A stretch of DNA of 64,000 nucleotides, taken from contig OY757912.1 of the NCBI GenBank assembly GCA_963585895.1, positions 84,394,813-84,458,812 on the forward strand. The letters are read 5' to 3'. The stretch comes from Sepioteuthis lessoniana. Lineage: Eukaryota; Mollusca; Cephalopoda; Myopsida; Loliginidae. Below are positions 31,035 through 42,716 of this stretch, piece by piece (positions within the stretch are counted from its first letter, which is position 1; the number at the start of each line of letters is the position of its first letter). The notes beneath the pieces are model-generated. The model was not told the DNA's origin and did not search any database. It saw only the letters and a program-made list of their open reading frames with translations. Position numbers and translations under genes: made by a program.

Positions 31035-31525
31035 TTTTAATCAATCATATAGAAATAAAACCTGACCGATGAAATGAAACGCAGTTTCTTCCAGGCTGCG
31101 GTTGTGTCGATACTGCTGTATGGATGCACCTCTTGGACGCTAACAAAACGGCTGGAGAAGAAGCTAGACGGCAATTACACAAGAATGCTGCAAGCAATAT
31201 TGAACAAGTCCTGGCGGCAACACCCCACAAGACACCAACTATATGGCCACCTGCCTCCCATGATGAAAGCTATCCAAGTTAGACGAACCAGATATGCAGG
31301 ACACTGCTGGAGAAGCAGAGACGAGCTCATAAGTGATGTACTCTTATGGACCCCCACATATGGCCGAGCAAAAGCAGGACGACCAGCTCGAACATACATA
31401 CAGCAGTTATGTAAGGATATGGGATGTAGCTCTGAAGACCTGCCGGAGGCGATGAACGATATGGAGAAGTGGAGAGAGAGGGTCAAGGATATCCGTGCAA
31501 GCGGCATGACATGATGATGATGATC
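31035..31525 (+). mobile_element. LINE-A 3' fragment, best preserved copy
   Basis: It starts within the codons of the S.WKSDLTDEMKR region, holds the intact tail frame and ends in ACATGATGATGATGAT. A (TA)n tract precedes it by 15 bp. This copy serves as reference for the other LINE-A pieces. Confidence 0.85.
31074..31514 (+). CDS. LINE-A reverse transcriptase C-terminal tail, open frame
   Basis: A 146-codon uninterrupted frame. Blocks in order: MKRSFFQAAVVSILLYGC (1-18), TSWTLTKRLEKKLDGNYTRM (19-38), LNKSWRQHPTRHQLYGHLPP (43-62), RTRYAGHCWRSRDELISDVL (71-90), WTPTYGRAKAGRPARTYIQQ (92-111), and GCSSEDLPEAMNDMEKW (117-133), ending DIRASGMT. This region follows the polymerase domain in LINE proteins; YGCTSWTLTK corresponds to the widespread LYGCETWTL motif. 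It has no polymerase or endonuclease domain, so it cannot act as a reverse transcriptase. The start codon is internal to the parental protein. Expression is unknown. The same frame is degraded in seven other copies, so its integrity suggests a young insertion. Confidence 0.75.
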   Translation: MKRSFFQAAVVSILLYGCTSWTLTKRLEKKLDGNYTRMLQAILNKSWRQHPTRHQLYGHLPPMMKAIQVRRTRYAGHCWRSRDELISDVLLWTPTYGRAKAGRPARTYIQQLCKDMGCSSEDLPEAMNDMEKWRERVKDIRASGMT

Positions 31526-31559
31526 TCTTTTAAACATGTTTGATTAAATAGCACAGACA

Positions 31560-32035
31560 TTTTGTGTCTGCCTATTCTGTCAAGAATTTGTATGAGTCAT
31601 TTGACTTTGGGATGGAATGAATTTAAGAAGGTACCATATGTTTCCCAAGAACTTTTATCTCCAACTGAAGCCATCATCAGGGTGTGAGGAATGATGAAAT
31701 GACAACCACAATGATGATTCATATACATTTATATAAAGAGTAGGAGGAAGAACAAGTTGGAGGGGGATTTATAGAAGATAAGAATCTTTACTTGATGTAT
31801 GAGAACTGGGTAGAGGAGAATTAGTTGGAAATGTGTTATAGCCATTTTAGAATATGGCTGCTATAAAGACTTAAATTAATCAAAGACAAAGTGTCTGTCC
31901 TATTTAATTAAACACACATGTGCACACACACACACACACACACACATATAAAAAATGTAATGCTAAAATCTTTACAGTTCTCAATACATAACAATAAAGA
32001 GCAATTTTCAATAAATTACCAATCATAAAATATGT
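31560..32035. other. No gene seen; (CA)n at 31,922-31,946
   Basis: AT-rich sequence with one CA microsatellite. Confidence 0.5.
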
Positions 32036-32039
32036 AAGT

Positions 32040-32288
32040 AAGTAAAGTTGGCAACCATAGTCAAGGGCAAATTGAAGGCTCCTTTTTCAATAGCTACTAC
32101 ACCAAGGTGTAAGGGCGGGCACTACTCCATTCTTTGGATTGCTCCACTTTACCTTTGAACCATACCTTATAATGCTGAGTGTTAAGCAAGGTGACATCAA
32201 GTACCATTTTTTGAGTCTTTGGTTTGACTCAACCTGGGATTGAACCCCGGTCTCCAGGACCACTGGCATACACTCTACCCATTAAGGA
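32040..32288 (-). repeat. SINE-2 copy
   Basis: Minus strand: head (GGGTAGAGTGTATGCCAGTGG), B box (rc of GGGATTGAACCCC, 32,230-32,242), body and 3' end (CCATAGTCAAGGGC..) as in other copies. The frame at 32,087-32,269 is the SINE itself. Confidence 0.85.
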
Positions 32289-32429
32289 AGAGCAAAAAAC
32301 AAATGTGATGATTAGCTGCTCATCTGACAATTGTTTTATTTTAAAATTTTATATCTTACTTCAAAATCATTTCACTACTGTCTCATAGTTGGCATATTTA
32401 ATGTATCAGATTACTATTGAACTAAATAT

Positions 32430-32656
32430 TGGGTTTCTGCAGTCCATGATGATGTTGATGCTTCTATTCAAAAAGGAGTGAAGGATTCTAATTAGTGTTT
32501 CATAGTTAACATTGTATATGATTATCTTGATGCTTCTGTTTTAGAAGAAGTGAAGAATTCTGATTTGCATTTCATGGTTAACAGCTGTCCATAATGATAT
32601 TGATGCTTCTATTCAAGAAGGAGTGAAGGATTCTAATAGGTATTTCATAGTTATTT
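32430..32656. repeat. Tandem repeat, about 73 bp unit, 3 copies
   Basis: GATGCTTCTATTCAA..GGAGTGAAGGATTCTAAT..TTTCATAGTTAAC recurs from 32,457, 32,529 and 32,602. Copies 1 and 3 are most alike. Confidence 0.85.
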
Positions 32657-32843
32657 CTATTGTGCTGAGACTCTGAGCCATTAATAAATTACTTTCAGCA
32701 TAAATACAGACTCCCAAAATTATCATTCAGCTGAAAATTGAACTGGAAAATCCTTTATTTTAAGTGAATGAGTCATATATTAAAAATAGATACATGAAAC
32801 CTTTAGTAATTAAGCCAGGAGTTGAGATAACAACTTATTATAG

Positions 32844-32845
<2 letters not shown>

Positions 32846-32880
<35 letters not shown>
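32846..32880. repeat. (TA)n microsatellite
   Basis: About 17 TA units. Confidence 0.95.
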
Positions 32881-32883
<3 letters not shown>

Positions 32884-33355
32884 TGAATGAATTCTCATAA
32901 TATATATGTATATTGAGAATTTTTGAAAGATATTATTATGGGACAGAGATAGTATGAATTATATTTAAATTGAAAAATTATATTTTTTATTGAAAAACAA
33001 AGGTATTGTCAAATAATATTATTATATTTTATTCAATTCTGATGATATTTCTTTCATGCTTAGACAGTACAGAAGATGTGTATTAGGCAATCCGTTTTTT
33101 CTTAATTAAGTTATTTTCAGATTTGTAAATATTAGAACCAAAAAATCTGAAAATATATTTTTTCCTGATATAAAACAATAAATTTCGTTTATGTTACAAA
33201 GCGACTGAAGTTATTAAAATAGGGTAATAAGTACTTAAAACTGATAGGAAAAGTTGGGTTTTTTTCGGGAAAAATTATTATTTTTATTTCTTTGTTGATT
33301 CATTGTAAAATACAATATTTTACTGTCATTCATCTGAGACCTGAGATAAATCAAC
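32881..33355. other. AT-rich DNA, no gene seen
   Basis: No recognised repeat or exon. Confidence 0.45.
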
Positions 33356-33359
33356 TTTT

Positions 33360-33560
33360 TACTTAGGAAGTTATTGAAGATATTAGATTGAGAGTTTTTC
33401 TAAGCTTATGACCTGTGTTCATTAGTACAATTATTTGCATTTCAGACAAAGATAGCTTTCCTAGGATTTTCTTAATATGTATGTCAGTATGCTTTTTAAT
33501 CAATCCTAGTGCTCCTATTACTACTACTGGAATAGTGGTTGTGTTTAAAGGCCACATTCT
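33360..33560 (-). pseudogene. LINE-D reverse transcriptase tail fragment
   Basis: The minus strand reads MWPLNTTTIPVVVIGALGLI then KKHTDIHIKKILGKLSLSEM and LRKTLNL in one 64-codon frame. The TTT.PVV.IGALGLIKK and L.TAH.LRK.LS pattern is a C-terminal signature of another LINE protein family related in style to LINE-B. It is short and ends in poly(AT); a relic. Confidence 0.6.
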
Positions 33561-33792
33561 TGAATTTTAAATCCCTTGTTCTTGCTATTATGAAATAAGA
33601 ATGCCATATTCTTGCAATTTAAAAAAATAACATAATTATTTAGTTAGTTAAAAAAATATAAAATTTTAATCCTTCATAGCAAAATATAAAAATTTTCTTG
33701 GACAAACAGTTGTAGGGATGCAGTAGATAATTAACTCCCTTAGAGAATTGGCATATCCATTAGGGATCCCATTGGGTATCATATGACGGTCT

Positions 33793-34022
33793 AAGGGGAG
33801 TCACATGGTGTAATTGTTAAAGGGCTGGATTGCAGCTTTGTTGTCAGAGAGTTCAAATTCCAATTACTCAATTATTTTTTGGACTAATACTCTTGAGAAA
33901 GGTATGAACCCCTTTATTACCCCAGTTATGCATTAAACAATATCCCGGTGGTTCTTTTGCTAGGATGGCTTTAAATAACCCATAAAAGTTGATATGCCAA
34001 TAAATAAAGAAACCAATACAAA
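33793..34022 (+). repeat. SINE-3 copy
   Basis: Head GGGGAGTCACATGGTGTAAT, B box GAGAGTTCAAATTCC (33,847-33,861), central block (GGACTAATACTCTTGAGAAA) and tail (GGATGGCTTTAAATAACCC, GTTGATATGCCAATAAA). Confidence 0.75.
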
Positions 34023-34259
34023 TCAAAGTATGATAGACCAGAAATCTATTCCTGATTTTTTTTGTCCTTGGTCTTTGAACAATTGAGATGTTGTCTCTAA
34101 ACCTGCCAGGGAATGTTAGTGCCAAATGACCATCTTACCTACAGTTAATAAGTAAGCATTCTGCTATTTTTTACCCCTTCTACACACTGCTTGTTCATGG
34201 AACAGTATTTGTTTGGTTTTAGCTATTGAGACATGTTTATGAATTCTTTCCTTGTAATG

Positions 34260-34355
34260 CCACCTGCTTATGCATTGTGCATATAAAATATAAAGTGTTG
34301 TATGTGTAATTATGTTTATTTTGTGTTTTCTTCTATTTTGTTCAGTGTTAGCTAA
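34260..34355. repeat. R6 repeat, copy 1
   Basis: GTGCATATAAAATATAAAGT..GTATGTGTAATTATG..TTTTGTTCAGTGTTAGC matches 36,296-36,378 and, reversed, 51,745-51,780. Confidence 0.55.
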
Positions 34356-34589
34356 TGATAGATGTACAAAGGTGAGTCAAAAGTTTTGCAATGTTTGGTA
34401 CAAGCTAGATTGTTGGGTGTATATATCATAACCAAATTAGTTCCAGCTGTGGTAGGTAGTATCACAGTAGTTGATGCACTGACATGTTGTGCATTTTTCC
34501 ACTCCATGTGATTTAAAAGCCACACAAATAAATGTGCAACTTGTCTAATTCAGGAATTTATGCTTTACAAGTTTAAACTGATCCAAAAT

Positions 34590-34830
34590 GCTACAGAATC
34601 AACGAAAAACATTTGTTGAGCAAAAGGTGAAGGTATAGTTGTTTACAGTATAGTAAACAGATGGTTCAAGAAATTTAGCTTGGGTTGCAAGGACTTGAAT
34701 GACTGGACAAAGTCAGGTAGGTCAAAAGCCTTTGACTCTGAGGTTATACTCCAAACTATAAAGGCAAATCCAGCAAGTAGTACTCAGAGAATATAAGGCA
34801 AGCATGACTTCTCTCAGTCCCGTGTGGTTC
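34590..34830 (+). pseudogene. M1 transposase N-terminal fragment
   Basis: Broken frame with MLQNQRKTFVEQKVKV, then after stops a segment like D.TKSGRSKAFDSEVILQTI and KANPASSTQRI, HDFSQSRVVHHF: mariner-type helix-turn-helix region followed by the conserved D.KSGR.K linker. Interrupted by SINE-1 right after the second helix; no catalytic triad remains. Confidence 0.6.
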
Positions 34831-34847
34831 ATCATTTTCATTACTTT

Positions 34848-35141
34848 TGGAGGTGCCCGTGGTGTAGTCGTTATCGCCGTAGGAAATGAACACGGCGATA
34901 CGAGTTCAAATCCTGGACGATACTGATTGCATTTCACATAGCACTAATACCCTTGGGAAAGGTATGAACCCAATTATTCTCCCTCCAGCTATGGGTAAAT
35001 AGTAGGACAGACTAGGTTCTTCAGCCTTGGTTAGGTAACTAGTCTAGGAGAAGGAAAAACTCTGAATTCAAACCTGTTAAACTTCGCTTAAAAATTGACC
35101 TTGTGTCATATCCTGCCCGAGCGGAGGGGTTGGTAAATAGT
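34848..35141 (+). repeat. SINE-1, full length, nested in M1
   Basis: 294 bp between perfect 17 bp direct repeats ATCATTTTCATTACTTT (34,831-34,847 and 35,142-35,158). Head GGAGGTGCCCGTGGTGTAGT and B box GAGTTCAAATCCTGG. Few changes from the 12,996 copy. Confidence 0.93.
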
Positions 35142-35196
35142 ATCATTTTCATTACTTTAGCAAAAGCATCTGGATCTGTCAAATTCTGCCTAAGAA

Positions 35197-35437
35197 AAAA
35201 AAAAGTAAAGTTGGTGACCATAGTCGAGAGTGACCTAAAGGCTCCCTTGTTCAATAGCTACTCCATTCCCTGGATTGCTCCACTTTACCCTTGATCCTTA
35301 CCTTATAATGCTGAGTGTTAAGCAAGGAGGTATCAAGTACCATTTTTTGAGTCTTTGGTATGAGGCAACCTGGGATTGAACCCCAGTCTCCTGGACCATT
35401 GGCAAACACTCAACTCATTAGGCCAATGGCTTGGTCT
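35197..35437 (-). repeat. SINE-2 copy nested in M1
   Basis: Minus strand with poly(T) beside the 3' end (A-run at 35,191-35,203), body and head (rc GGCCAATGGCTTGGTC). It lacks about 25 bp of the CTACACCTCGGTGTAG region compared with others. Confidence 0.82.
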
Positions 35438-35481
35438 AAAATGTTACCAAAATATTGCAAAAATTTTGATTTACCCTTGTA

Positions 35482-36282
35482 TATTGTGTATGATGTAAAA
35501 AAAAAGTAAATGGAAAGAAAAATACATATAAATGGATGAAGAAAAAGTAGAAATAAAGAAGAAACAAGTAGAAATTTAACAAAACAAATTAATGAACACA
35601 AAGGAGAGTTTAATCAGGCAATTTTTCCAATGCTTTAGCTATTCATAACATCTCCACAAACCACAAATTTGATTTCAAACATTCAAACATCATCACATTC
35701 ATTCATGATAAAAATATAGAATCATAGAATCTTCCCCTATTTCACATTTTAACACAATATAACAGAGATCAGGATTTTATAAAATATCTCCATATTTTAT
35801 CAAAATAATTTTGAAAGATTTTAACTTACACAAACAATGATAAGATATTTCTATCCCCCTTCTAACTAGACTCCATCTGTCCACAATATTTCTCCTTTGT
35901 TTAAGCTATTTCCTTTTTTCCTTCCCCTTATTTCTTCTTTCTTTCTCTAATTCCTTCTTTCTTTCATTCTCTACCAATACAAACCAACTTTTTAAAAATG
36001 CTGTGTTTCTCCTTAACTCTATGAAAAATTTATTTTTCATGATGTAATCTTTTTTGAATATTTTTCTGTCTTGTCCAAACCATTATTTTGAATTCATATT
36101 TTCCTCCTTGAAGATGACATAAAATACTTTCTACCTGAAATTTTCATAATTTCATATCTTAGATAATTCTGTTGAAATGTGTCAGTGGACCTAAACGATA
36201 TTTAGTGATGAATTTTTCTCATCCATTTATATGTATTTTTCTTTGTTTTCTTTTTTTACAACATCTGCCTGATTAAACTTCA
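35482..36282. other. No gene seen; A-rich then pyrimidine-rich
   Basis: T- and C-rich DNA (35,880-35,985) yields only low-complexity frames. Confidence 0.5.
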
Positions 36283-36400
36283 TATCTTATTCATATATCG
36301 TGTATATAAAATATCAAGTGTTCTTGTATGTGTAATTGGGTTCTTTTGTCTTTCCTTCCGTTTTGTTCAGTCTTAGTATACCACGGATATACTAATACTA
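36283..36400. repeat. R6 repeat, copy 2, with palindrome
   Basis: Matches 34,260-34,355 and continues into TTAGTATACCACGGATATACTAA (23 bp; arms TTAGTATA and TATACTAA at 36,373-36,395), a near-palindrome also present at 51,730-51,755. Confidence 0.55.
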
Positions 36401-36601
36401 AATTTGGTTCTTGGTCAGTCAGGACTCAACAAAATATTTTTCCCTACCACCAGACATTCTAATACAATCAACCACTACTATTTTTACAAATCTGATTATT
36501 TTAATTCTTCTAATATATACTTTAAAAAAATTTTTATTTCAAAATTGTTTTTTGTCCAGTGTGCATTCAGGGAATTATAATGCACCTTCTACACATTTCA
36601 T

Positions 36602-36604
<3 letters not shown>

Positions 36605-36674
<70 letters not shown>
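36605..36674. repeat. (CA)35 microsatellite
   Basis: Seventy perfect bases of CA repeat. The frames read as runs of TH or CV across it are artefacts. Confidence 0.98.
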
Positions 36675-36679
<5 letters not shown>

Positions 36680-37150
36680 GTAAAAATAAAGTTTTTAAAA
36701 AGTAAAAAATAAGAATATAGAATAAAAACACACAAAAATAAAATAAATAAATAGATAAAACAAACACTGGTCTTTGTAACTGGTGTTTTTATATTCACTG
36801 TGTTTACATAAGAAAATAGTCAAGATGTCTGGAAGATAACCTGGCTACAACTTATATTTACCTTGTGAATAGTTCAAAACTGAGACTAGTATATGCATTG
36901 TTTTGTCTTCAGTCATGTTGTGGCCTAATCATTACAATATATGTAACGTAGGAAAGTTTACCGTTTAGACCTAAACATCTCTTCTTTAGCATATTCTCTT
37001 TTCTTGCTTATATCGCAAAATCTCTCTGCCACTGTCTTTTAGCTTTAAGTTTGAAATTTTGAAATTGCTCCTCTTCCTCGACAAGTTATTACTGATAAGA
37101 TTCATATACCTTGTAAAAAAATTCAAATTTCTTGTCTTATAACTTTAATT
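36675..37150. other. AT-rich DNA, no gene seen
   Basis: No recognised repeat. Confidence 0.5.
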
Positions 37151-37562
37151 CCATTCCAGTCCAGTCAGCTGGGACTGTAAAATACACCAACTGCATCATT
37201 GCAGTCGAGTGAGACCACTCCCAAATGAGTGTCCAGGATATAACTCGAAACTATCTGATGGTGAGGCTCCAGTTCTGAAGTTCTGGAATATCCTTTTATT
37301 GCCATTATTCCCAGGAGTGATAGTACCTGTTAGGGTCCCATCTAAGGATCAAATAGAACTGTTTAAACATTTACTATACTTGAAACCATTTAACTGTGTG
37401 CAAACAAATGACTGTTAAATTGAATTATTAGTATTACATGGCAATACTTGGAAGCATTTAACAAACGAGTGCTGGCTTGTTTAAAAATTGTCACCTTCAA
37501 ACTATTCATTTAGAGTTCTTATATTTTATACATATATATAATAAACATATTTAATACATATA

Positions 37563-38449
<887 letters not shown>

Positions 38450-38689
38450 TATATAAATATCCTCTAAGGGTTGATATGCCATAAAACATGACCAATATCA
38501 ATCCTGTTGTTGTAATCCTTGAACTACCAAATATTGACCAACTAATACTCTGGACAATTATTTTTTTTCTGGCTAATTGAGATTAAGTCTCGTCTTCCGA
38601 TCTGGATTAAATGTGCTTGTATCTCAAAATCTGAGAGATTTTCCAGGAAAGATTCTGATTGATTGATTGTCTTAACTTCTGTCTTATCA

Positions 38690-39294
38690 GCAGGGCCTAG
38701 AATATGTTGACAGTCCATTAAAGTGTGGTAAACCCCACTCACACCATAAAAAGGGGTATCCTGAGTCTGACAGTAAACTACATCTGATGGTGAGGCTCCT
38801 ATTCTAGAGATCTGGGGAGTGTAGAATCCTCTTTCATTGTGATTAATAATTGCCTATCTTGGGTATAGCAGTAAACTGCATTCACTGGTAAGGTTCTGGG
38901 CCCACTCTGACCTAGAGTGGTAGTACCTGTTAGGGTCTCATCTATAGGTCAAATAGATCTCTTTGAAAATTATCTGTATTAGATAGGAATACTTGATGCT
39001 ATATAATGGTAAATTTTTGTTTTAAAAATAGTTACTTGAAGCTCTAATTATTTACTAAGAATTATTATCAGTTACTTGAAAGCATATGATTATTTGAAAT
39101 ACTTGAAACTATATTTGCAAACTAATTATTATTGCTATTAAAAAGGAATTGTTATATGAATCCATATAAGAAATTATATAACTGATAAGTATTAAGAATA
39201 GTTACTTGAAGCAATAATTCTTTTCAAATGATCATTATCTTTATTTTATTGAAAGCAGACTGACTTGAGCATTAAATAACTCCACTCTGTTAAT
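38690..39294 (+). repeat. R4-B element
   Basis: Head AGGGCCTAGAATATGTTGAC (38,691-38,710), palindrome CCCACTCTGACCTAGAGTGG (38,908-38,927), multiple body units (TACTTGAAGC.., 39,030-39,230), and a start of tail (GCATTAAATAACTCC). Confidence 0.65.
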
Positions 39295-39295
39295 G

Positions 39296-40150
39296 AGGTT
39301 TTGAATATGCTGACTGTATCATATTTACCAACCCCTCCACTCAGGCAGGATATGACATAAGGTCAATTTTTAAGCGGAGTTTAACAAGTTTGAATTCAGA
39401 GTTTTCCTTCTCCTAGACTAGTTGCCTCATCAAGGCTGAAGAACCTAATCTGTCCTACTATTTACCCATAGCTGGAGGGAGAATAATTGGATTCATACCT
39501 TTCCCAAGGGTATTAGTGCTATGTGAAATGCAATCAGTCTCGTCCAGGATTTAAACTCGTATCGTCGTGTCCAATTCCTACGACGATAACCATTACACCA
39601 CAGGCACCTCCTTACTGTGCTGACTGTATCCCCTTCAGAAGAGTCAAATCCCCCCACACACACCGCAAAAAAAAAGGAAGTGTCCTGGATATGGCACTAA
39701 ACTGTATCTGATGAAGAGGGTCCAGTTCTGTAGCTTTGGGGAGTGTGTAGTGCTCCTTCATTGACATTATTCTCAGGTCCACTCTGATTTGGAGTGGTAA
39801 TAATTGTTAGAGCATATCTCTGGTTCAAATAGATCTTTTTAAAAATTATTTGAATTACATAGGAATACTTAGTATCATATGCCTGTAAATTATTTGTATT
39901 GAGAATAGTTATTTGAAGCAATAGTTGTTTACTAAGAATTATTTATATTAATTACTTGGAACCATGTAAATATGTGCAAACAAATTATTATTATCAAATA
40001 GAAATAATTACTTGAAATCAAATAATCATATAAAATTATTAGTATTAGATGGGAATACTTGAAACTATACAAATGTGTATAAAATATTTCTATTAGATTG
40101 GAATACTTGATATTATATAACTATGTACAAAAACTCTTTAGAAACATCAA
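39296..40150 (+). repeat. R4-B element split by SINE-1
   Basis: Head GAATATGCTGACTGTATC is cut by the SINE-1 at 39,321-39,617; it resumes at CCCTTCAGAAGAGTCAAATC and continues with palindrome CCACTCTGATTTGGAGTGG (39,779-39,797) and body. The 3' tail is replaced by LINE-A at about 40,155. Confidence 0.7.
39321..39617 (-). repeat. SINE-1, full length, nested in R4-B
   Basis: Minus strand. Direct repeats TGCTGACTGTATC at 39,308-39,320 and 39,618-39,630. Head (rc CACCACAGGCACCTCC at right), B box (rc CCAGGATTTAAACTC). Confidence 0.9.
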
Positions 40151-40156
40151 CATTAA

Positions 40157-40506
40157 AGTGTGCTGATTGCAAAGATTCCCTTCACTCTCCCTCGCCATCC
40201 ATTTCTATCAGTCATCACTCTTAGTAAGTCCTTTAGGTGGCATCCAGTGTCCACACAGAGTTGATAAATGTAAGTTTTTTCCTGGTCAGCCAACAGTGTA
40301 GGAGTCCATTGGAGAGTGTCGCTTATGAGTTTGTCCAGCGGTGCCCCGCATATCTTGCACATTTTACTTGGAGGGCTGTGAGATGGGTCATAAGTGGCCA
40401 CACTGTTGTTGTTTTGTCGAGGGCTGTTTCCAGGATTTGTTCAAAACAGCATGTAGCACAGTTCCCATTTAGCTTTTTTCTTCAGGTGTTTTGTTAAAGT
40501 CTGAGT
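40157..40506 (-). pseudogene. LINE-A tail fragment
   Basis: Minus strand: GAPLDKLISDTLQWTPTLL, TYIYQLCVDTGC, DRNGWRGRVKGIF, with an upstream part in a second frame (SWKQPST, LNGNCATC). Diverged. It abuts R4-B. Confidence 0.7.
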
Positions 40507-40564
40507 GATACAAATTTTTTTGTATATAAAAATATACAATGAATGTGAAAATACAAACAAACTC

Positions 40565-41243
40565 AATCAGGATTTGAACTTGGATTGTCAGGTCCATTTC
40601 CAGTTGCAATAACTGTTTCGCCCAGTTGGCTGGGGCTGTAGAAAACACTCTGCAGAGGGGTAACACCTCCCAATGAGTGTCCTGGATATGATACTAAACA
40701 ATCTAATGGTGAGGTTCTAATAATGCTGGAGCTTTGGGGAATGCGGAGTACCCTTTCATCGCCATCATTCCCAGCTCCACTGGGACCAAAGTGGGTCCTA
40801 TCTATGGGTTAAATAGAACTAAACTGCATACTTATGTTGAACTGAATTACTTGAAATAGAACTGTTTTGATATTTAAACTGCATGCTTATACTAAACTGA
40901 ATTGTTTAAAATAAAAATGTTTTTGACATTGAAACTGTACTTATGCTAAACTGAATTGTTTGAAATAGAACTGTTTTGATATTTAATTGTGTGTGGACAA
41001 AAACTATACTCATACTAATTTGAATTGTTTGAATTAGAACTGTTTGACTAAACTGAGTAGCTTGAAATAGAAATGTTTTTGACTATTGAATTATGTACTC
41101 ATGCTAAACTGAATTGTTTGAAATAGAACTAATTATTTGTATAAAAATGGATTTGGCATTAAATATCGTACAAAGGTTGATATACCATAAAACCCAAACA
41201 ACCAACCAACCAATAACCATTATACCACGAGTACCTTACCAGA
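40565..41243 (-). repeat. SINE-1 head split by R4-A
   Basis: 40,565-40,614 (rc of AAATGGACCTGACAATCC and AGTTCAAATCCTG) and 41,211-41,243 (rc of GGTACTCGTGGTATAATGG) are the two halves of a SINE-1 tRNA-like head on the minus strand, separated by an R4-A insertion. Only about 30 bp of SINE body follows. Confidence 0.7.
40615..41210 (+). mobile_element. R4-A element nested in a SINE-1 head
   Basis: Between direct repeats CAATAAC (40,608-40,614 and 41,211-41,217). Head TTGGCTGGGGCTGTAGAAAA, five or six body units of the CTTATGCTAAACTGAATTG type, and tail GGCATTAAATATCGTACAAA..AACCAACCAAC. It is the sister of the 18,126 copy in body type. Confidence 0.85.
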
Positions 41244-41246
41244 ATA

Positions 41247-41345
41247 ATGCACAAAATAACCCCAAATGTGTTGACATGCTGTTAAAATCAATCAGTCAAT
41301 AATTCAACAAAAACTGTCATGTCATAAAACCAACTAACCAACATT
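41247..41345 (+). repeat. R4 tail fragments
   Basis: CCCCAAATGTGTTGACATGC then TGTTAAAATCAATCAGTCAA is an R4-B tail; TGTCATGTCATAAAACCAAC a second R4-like tail. Confidence 0.5.
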
Positions 41346-42236
41346 ATCAGGTTGGAACTGGTGCTTTCACTGTGATTTGAACCTGAATCTTTTCTTGATA
41401 GCCCTTCACTTAAGTCATTCCTTTTTTTCTTGCTTATTCAATTTTTTTATCATTTTTCTTTTTTCCTCCTTTTAAATCTGACTTTTTTTCAATAGCTCAT
41501 CTATTTTCTTGTCACTTCTTTTTATTTTTTAAGCTGTAATTTCTATATTTTATTGATACAAATTTAGTCCTTCATTCATCTTCCTTTCTTTCTTCATATT
41601 GCTATAAAACTTTCTTTATGTATTTTTTCATTTATTTCTTTTGTCTAGTTTTTATTCTTCTCACCTTCAGAGTTCCATTTATAAAGTTCCACTTCTTTTA
41701 TTTGATATTTTATACAAAATCTTGTTTTTTTTTTCTTTTCACTACTCTGCACTTATTATAAAATAACCAATGTCTGCCAACCTTCCCTTGACACTCAGCA
41801 CTCAAATTTGTTTATTTTTCAAACTTTTACCCACTCATATCACTACAAGAGAGTGAGAAAAAGAGAGCATTATTTTTTTTTTTCCGTTTTTGCATTACTT
41901 TTATATTCAAACCAGACTAGAAACTTTCAAATCACCCAGAATTCCCATTGAATACATATATATGTATATATAGTTTTACATATCTATCTTTTTGCTACAT
42001 CACTTCTACAGAAGAAAAAAAAAAATGGAGATATATATTCCGATTTCTCAATGTCTGAGTATTCATACTGGGTATACTCAGCATGTTTGGTGATTATTTT
42101 CAGATGACGATTTTATTTATCTAACATCTGACTTTAGAAAAGTTTTCACTCTTTTACATGGAACTAAACAAAATAAAGAATTACACTGCTATCAAAAACC
42201 AATAAATCAATACTCGATTTTCTGAAGATTTTTTTA
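41346..42236. other. T-rich DNA, no gene seen
   Basis: Long pyrimidine-rich tracts. No repeat family recognised. Confidence 0.5.
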
Positions 42237-42243
42237 TATATAT

Positions 42244-42482
42244 ATACTGACCCATGGGCATAATGGTTAGAGTGTTTACCAATGGTTTCGTAGACTGGGG
42301 TTCAATCCTAGGTCAAGTCATACTAAAAACTCAAAAAATGCTACTTGATATCTCCTTACTTAACACTTAGCATTATAAGGTACAGATCAAAGGTAAGTGA
42401 AGTAATCCAAGGAAAGGAGTTGCGCTCTCCCCTACACCTCAGTGTAGTAGCTATAGAAAAGGGTGCATTTGATTTATCTTTG
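42244..42482 (+). repeat. SINE-2 copy
   Basis: Head TGACCCATGGGCATAATGG, B box GGGGTTCAATCCTAGG (42,298-42,313), body and CTACACCTCAGTGTAG; its 3' end is altered. A short (TA)n precedes it. Confidence 0.82.
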
Positions 42483-42499
42483 AATAAGGGCAGCCAATA

Positions 42500-42675
42500 A
42501 GGGTGAGTCAAGAGTTTTGCAATGTTTTAGTAAAATGAGGTACAATTTGGCAGCTCTGGATGCTTTTACCAAGGTTATGAAAGTGACAAACTACACTGGA
42601 CTGTGAGATGTCAAGCTTGCCTGATACTCTCTAAGTGCTACTCACTATGTGGCACCATAATGTGCATTAATATGT

Positions 42676-42716
<41 letters not shown>

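Larger units (their letters stand above)
34367..35479 (+). mobile_element. M1 mariner copy b with two nested SINEs
   Basis: Left end CAAAGGTGAGTCAAAAGTTT; right end (reverse complement) CAAGGGTAAATCAAAATTTT; TA on both sides (34,365-34,366 and 35,480-35,481). A SINE-1 and a SINE-2 sit inside; without them the element is about 580 bp, so much internal sequence is missing. Confidence 0.85.

Noticed and set aside
36567..36798. Open frames of CV or TH repeats
   Set aside because: They run through the (CA)35 microsatellite and have no other content.
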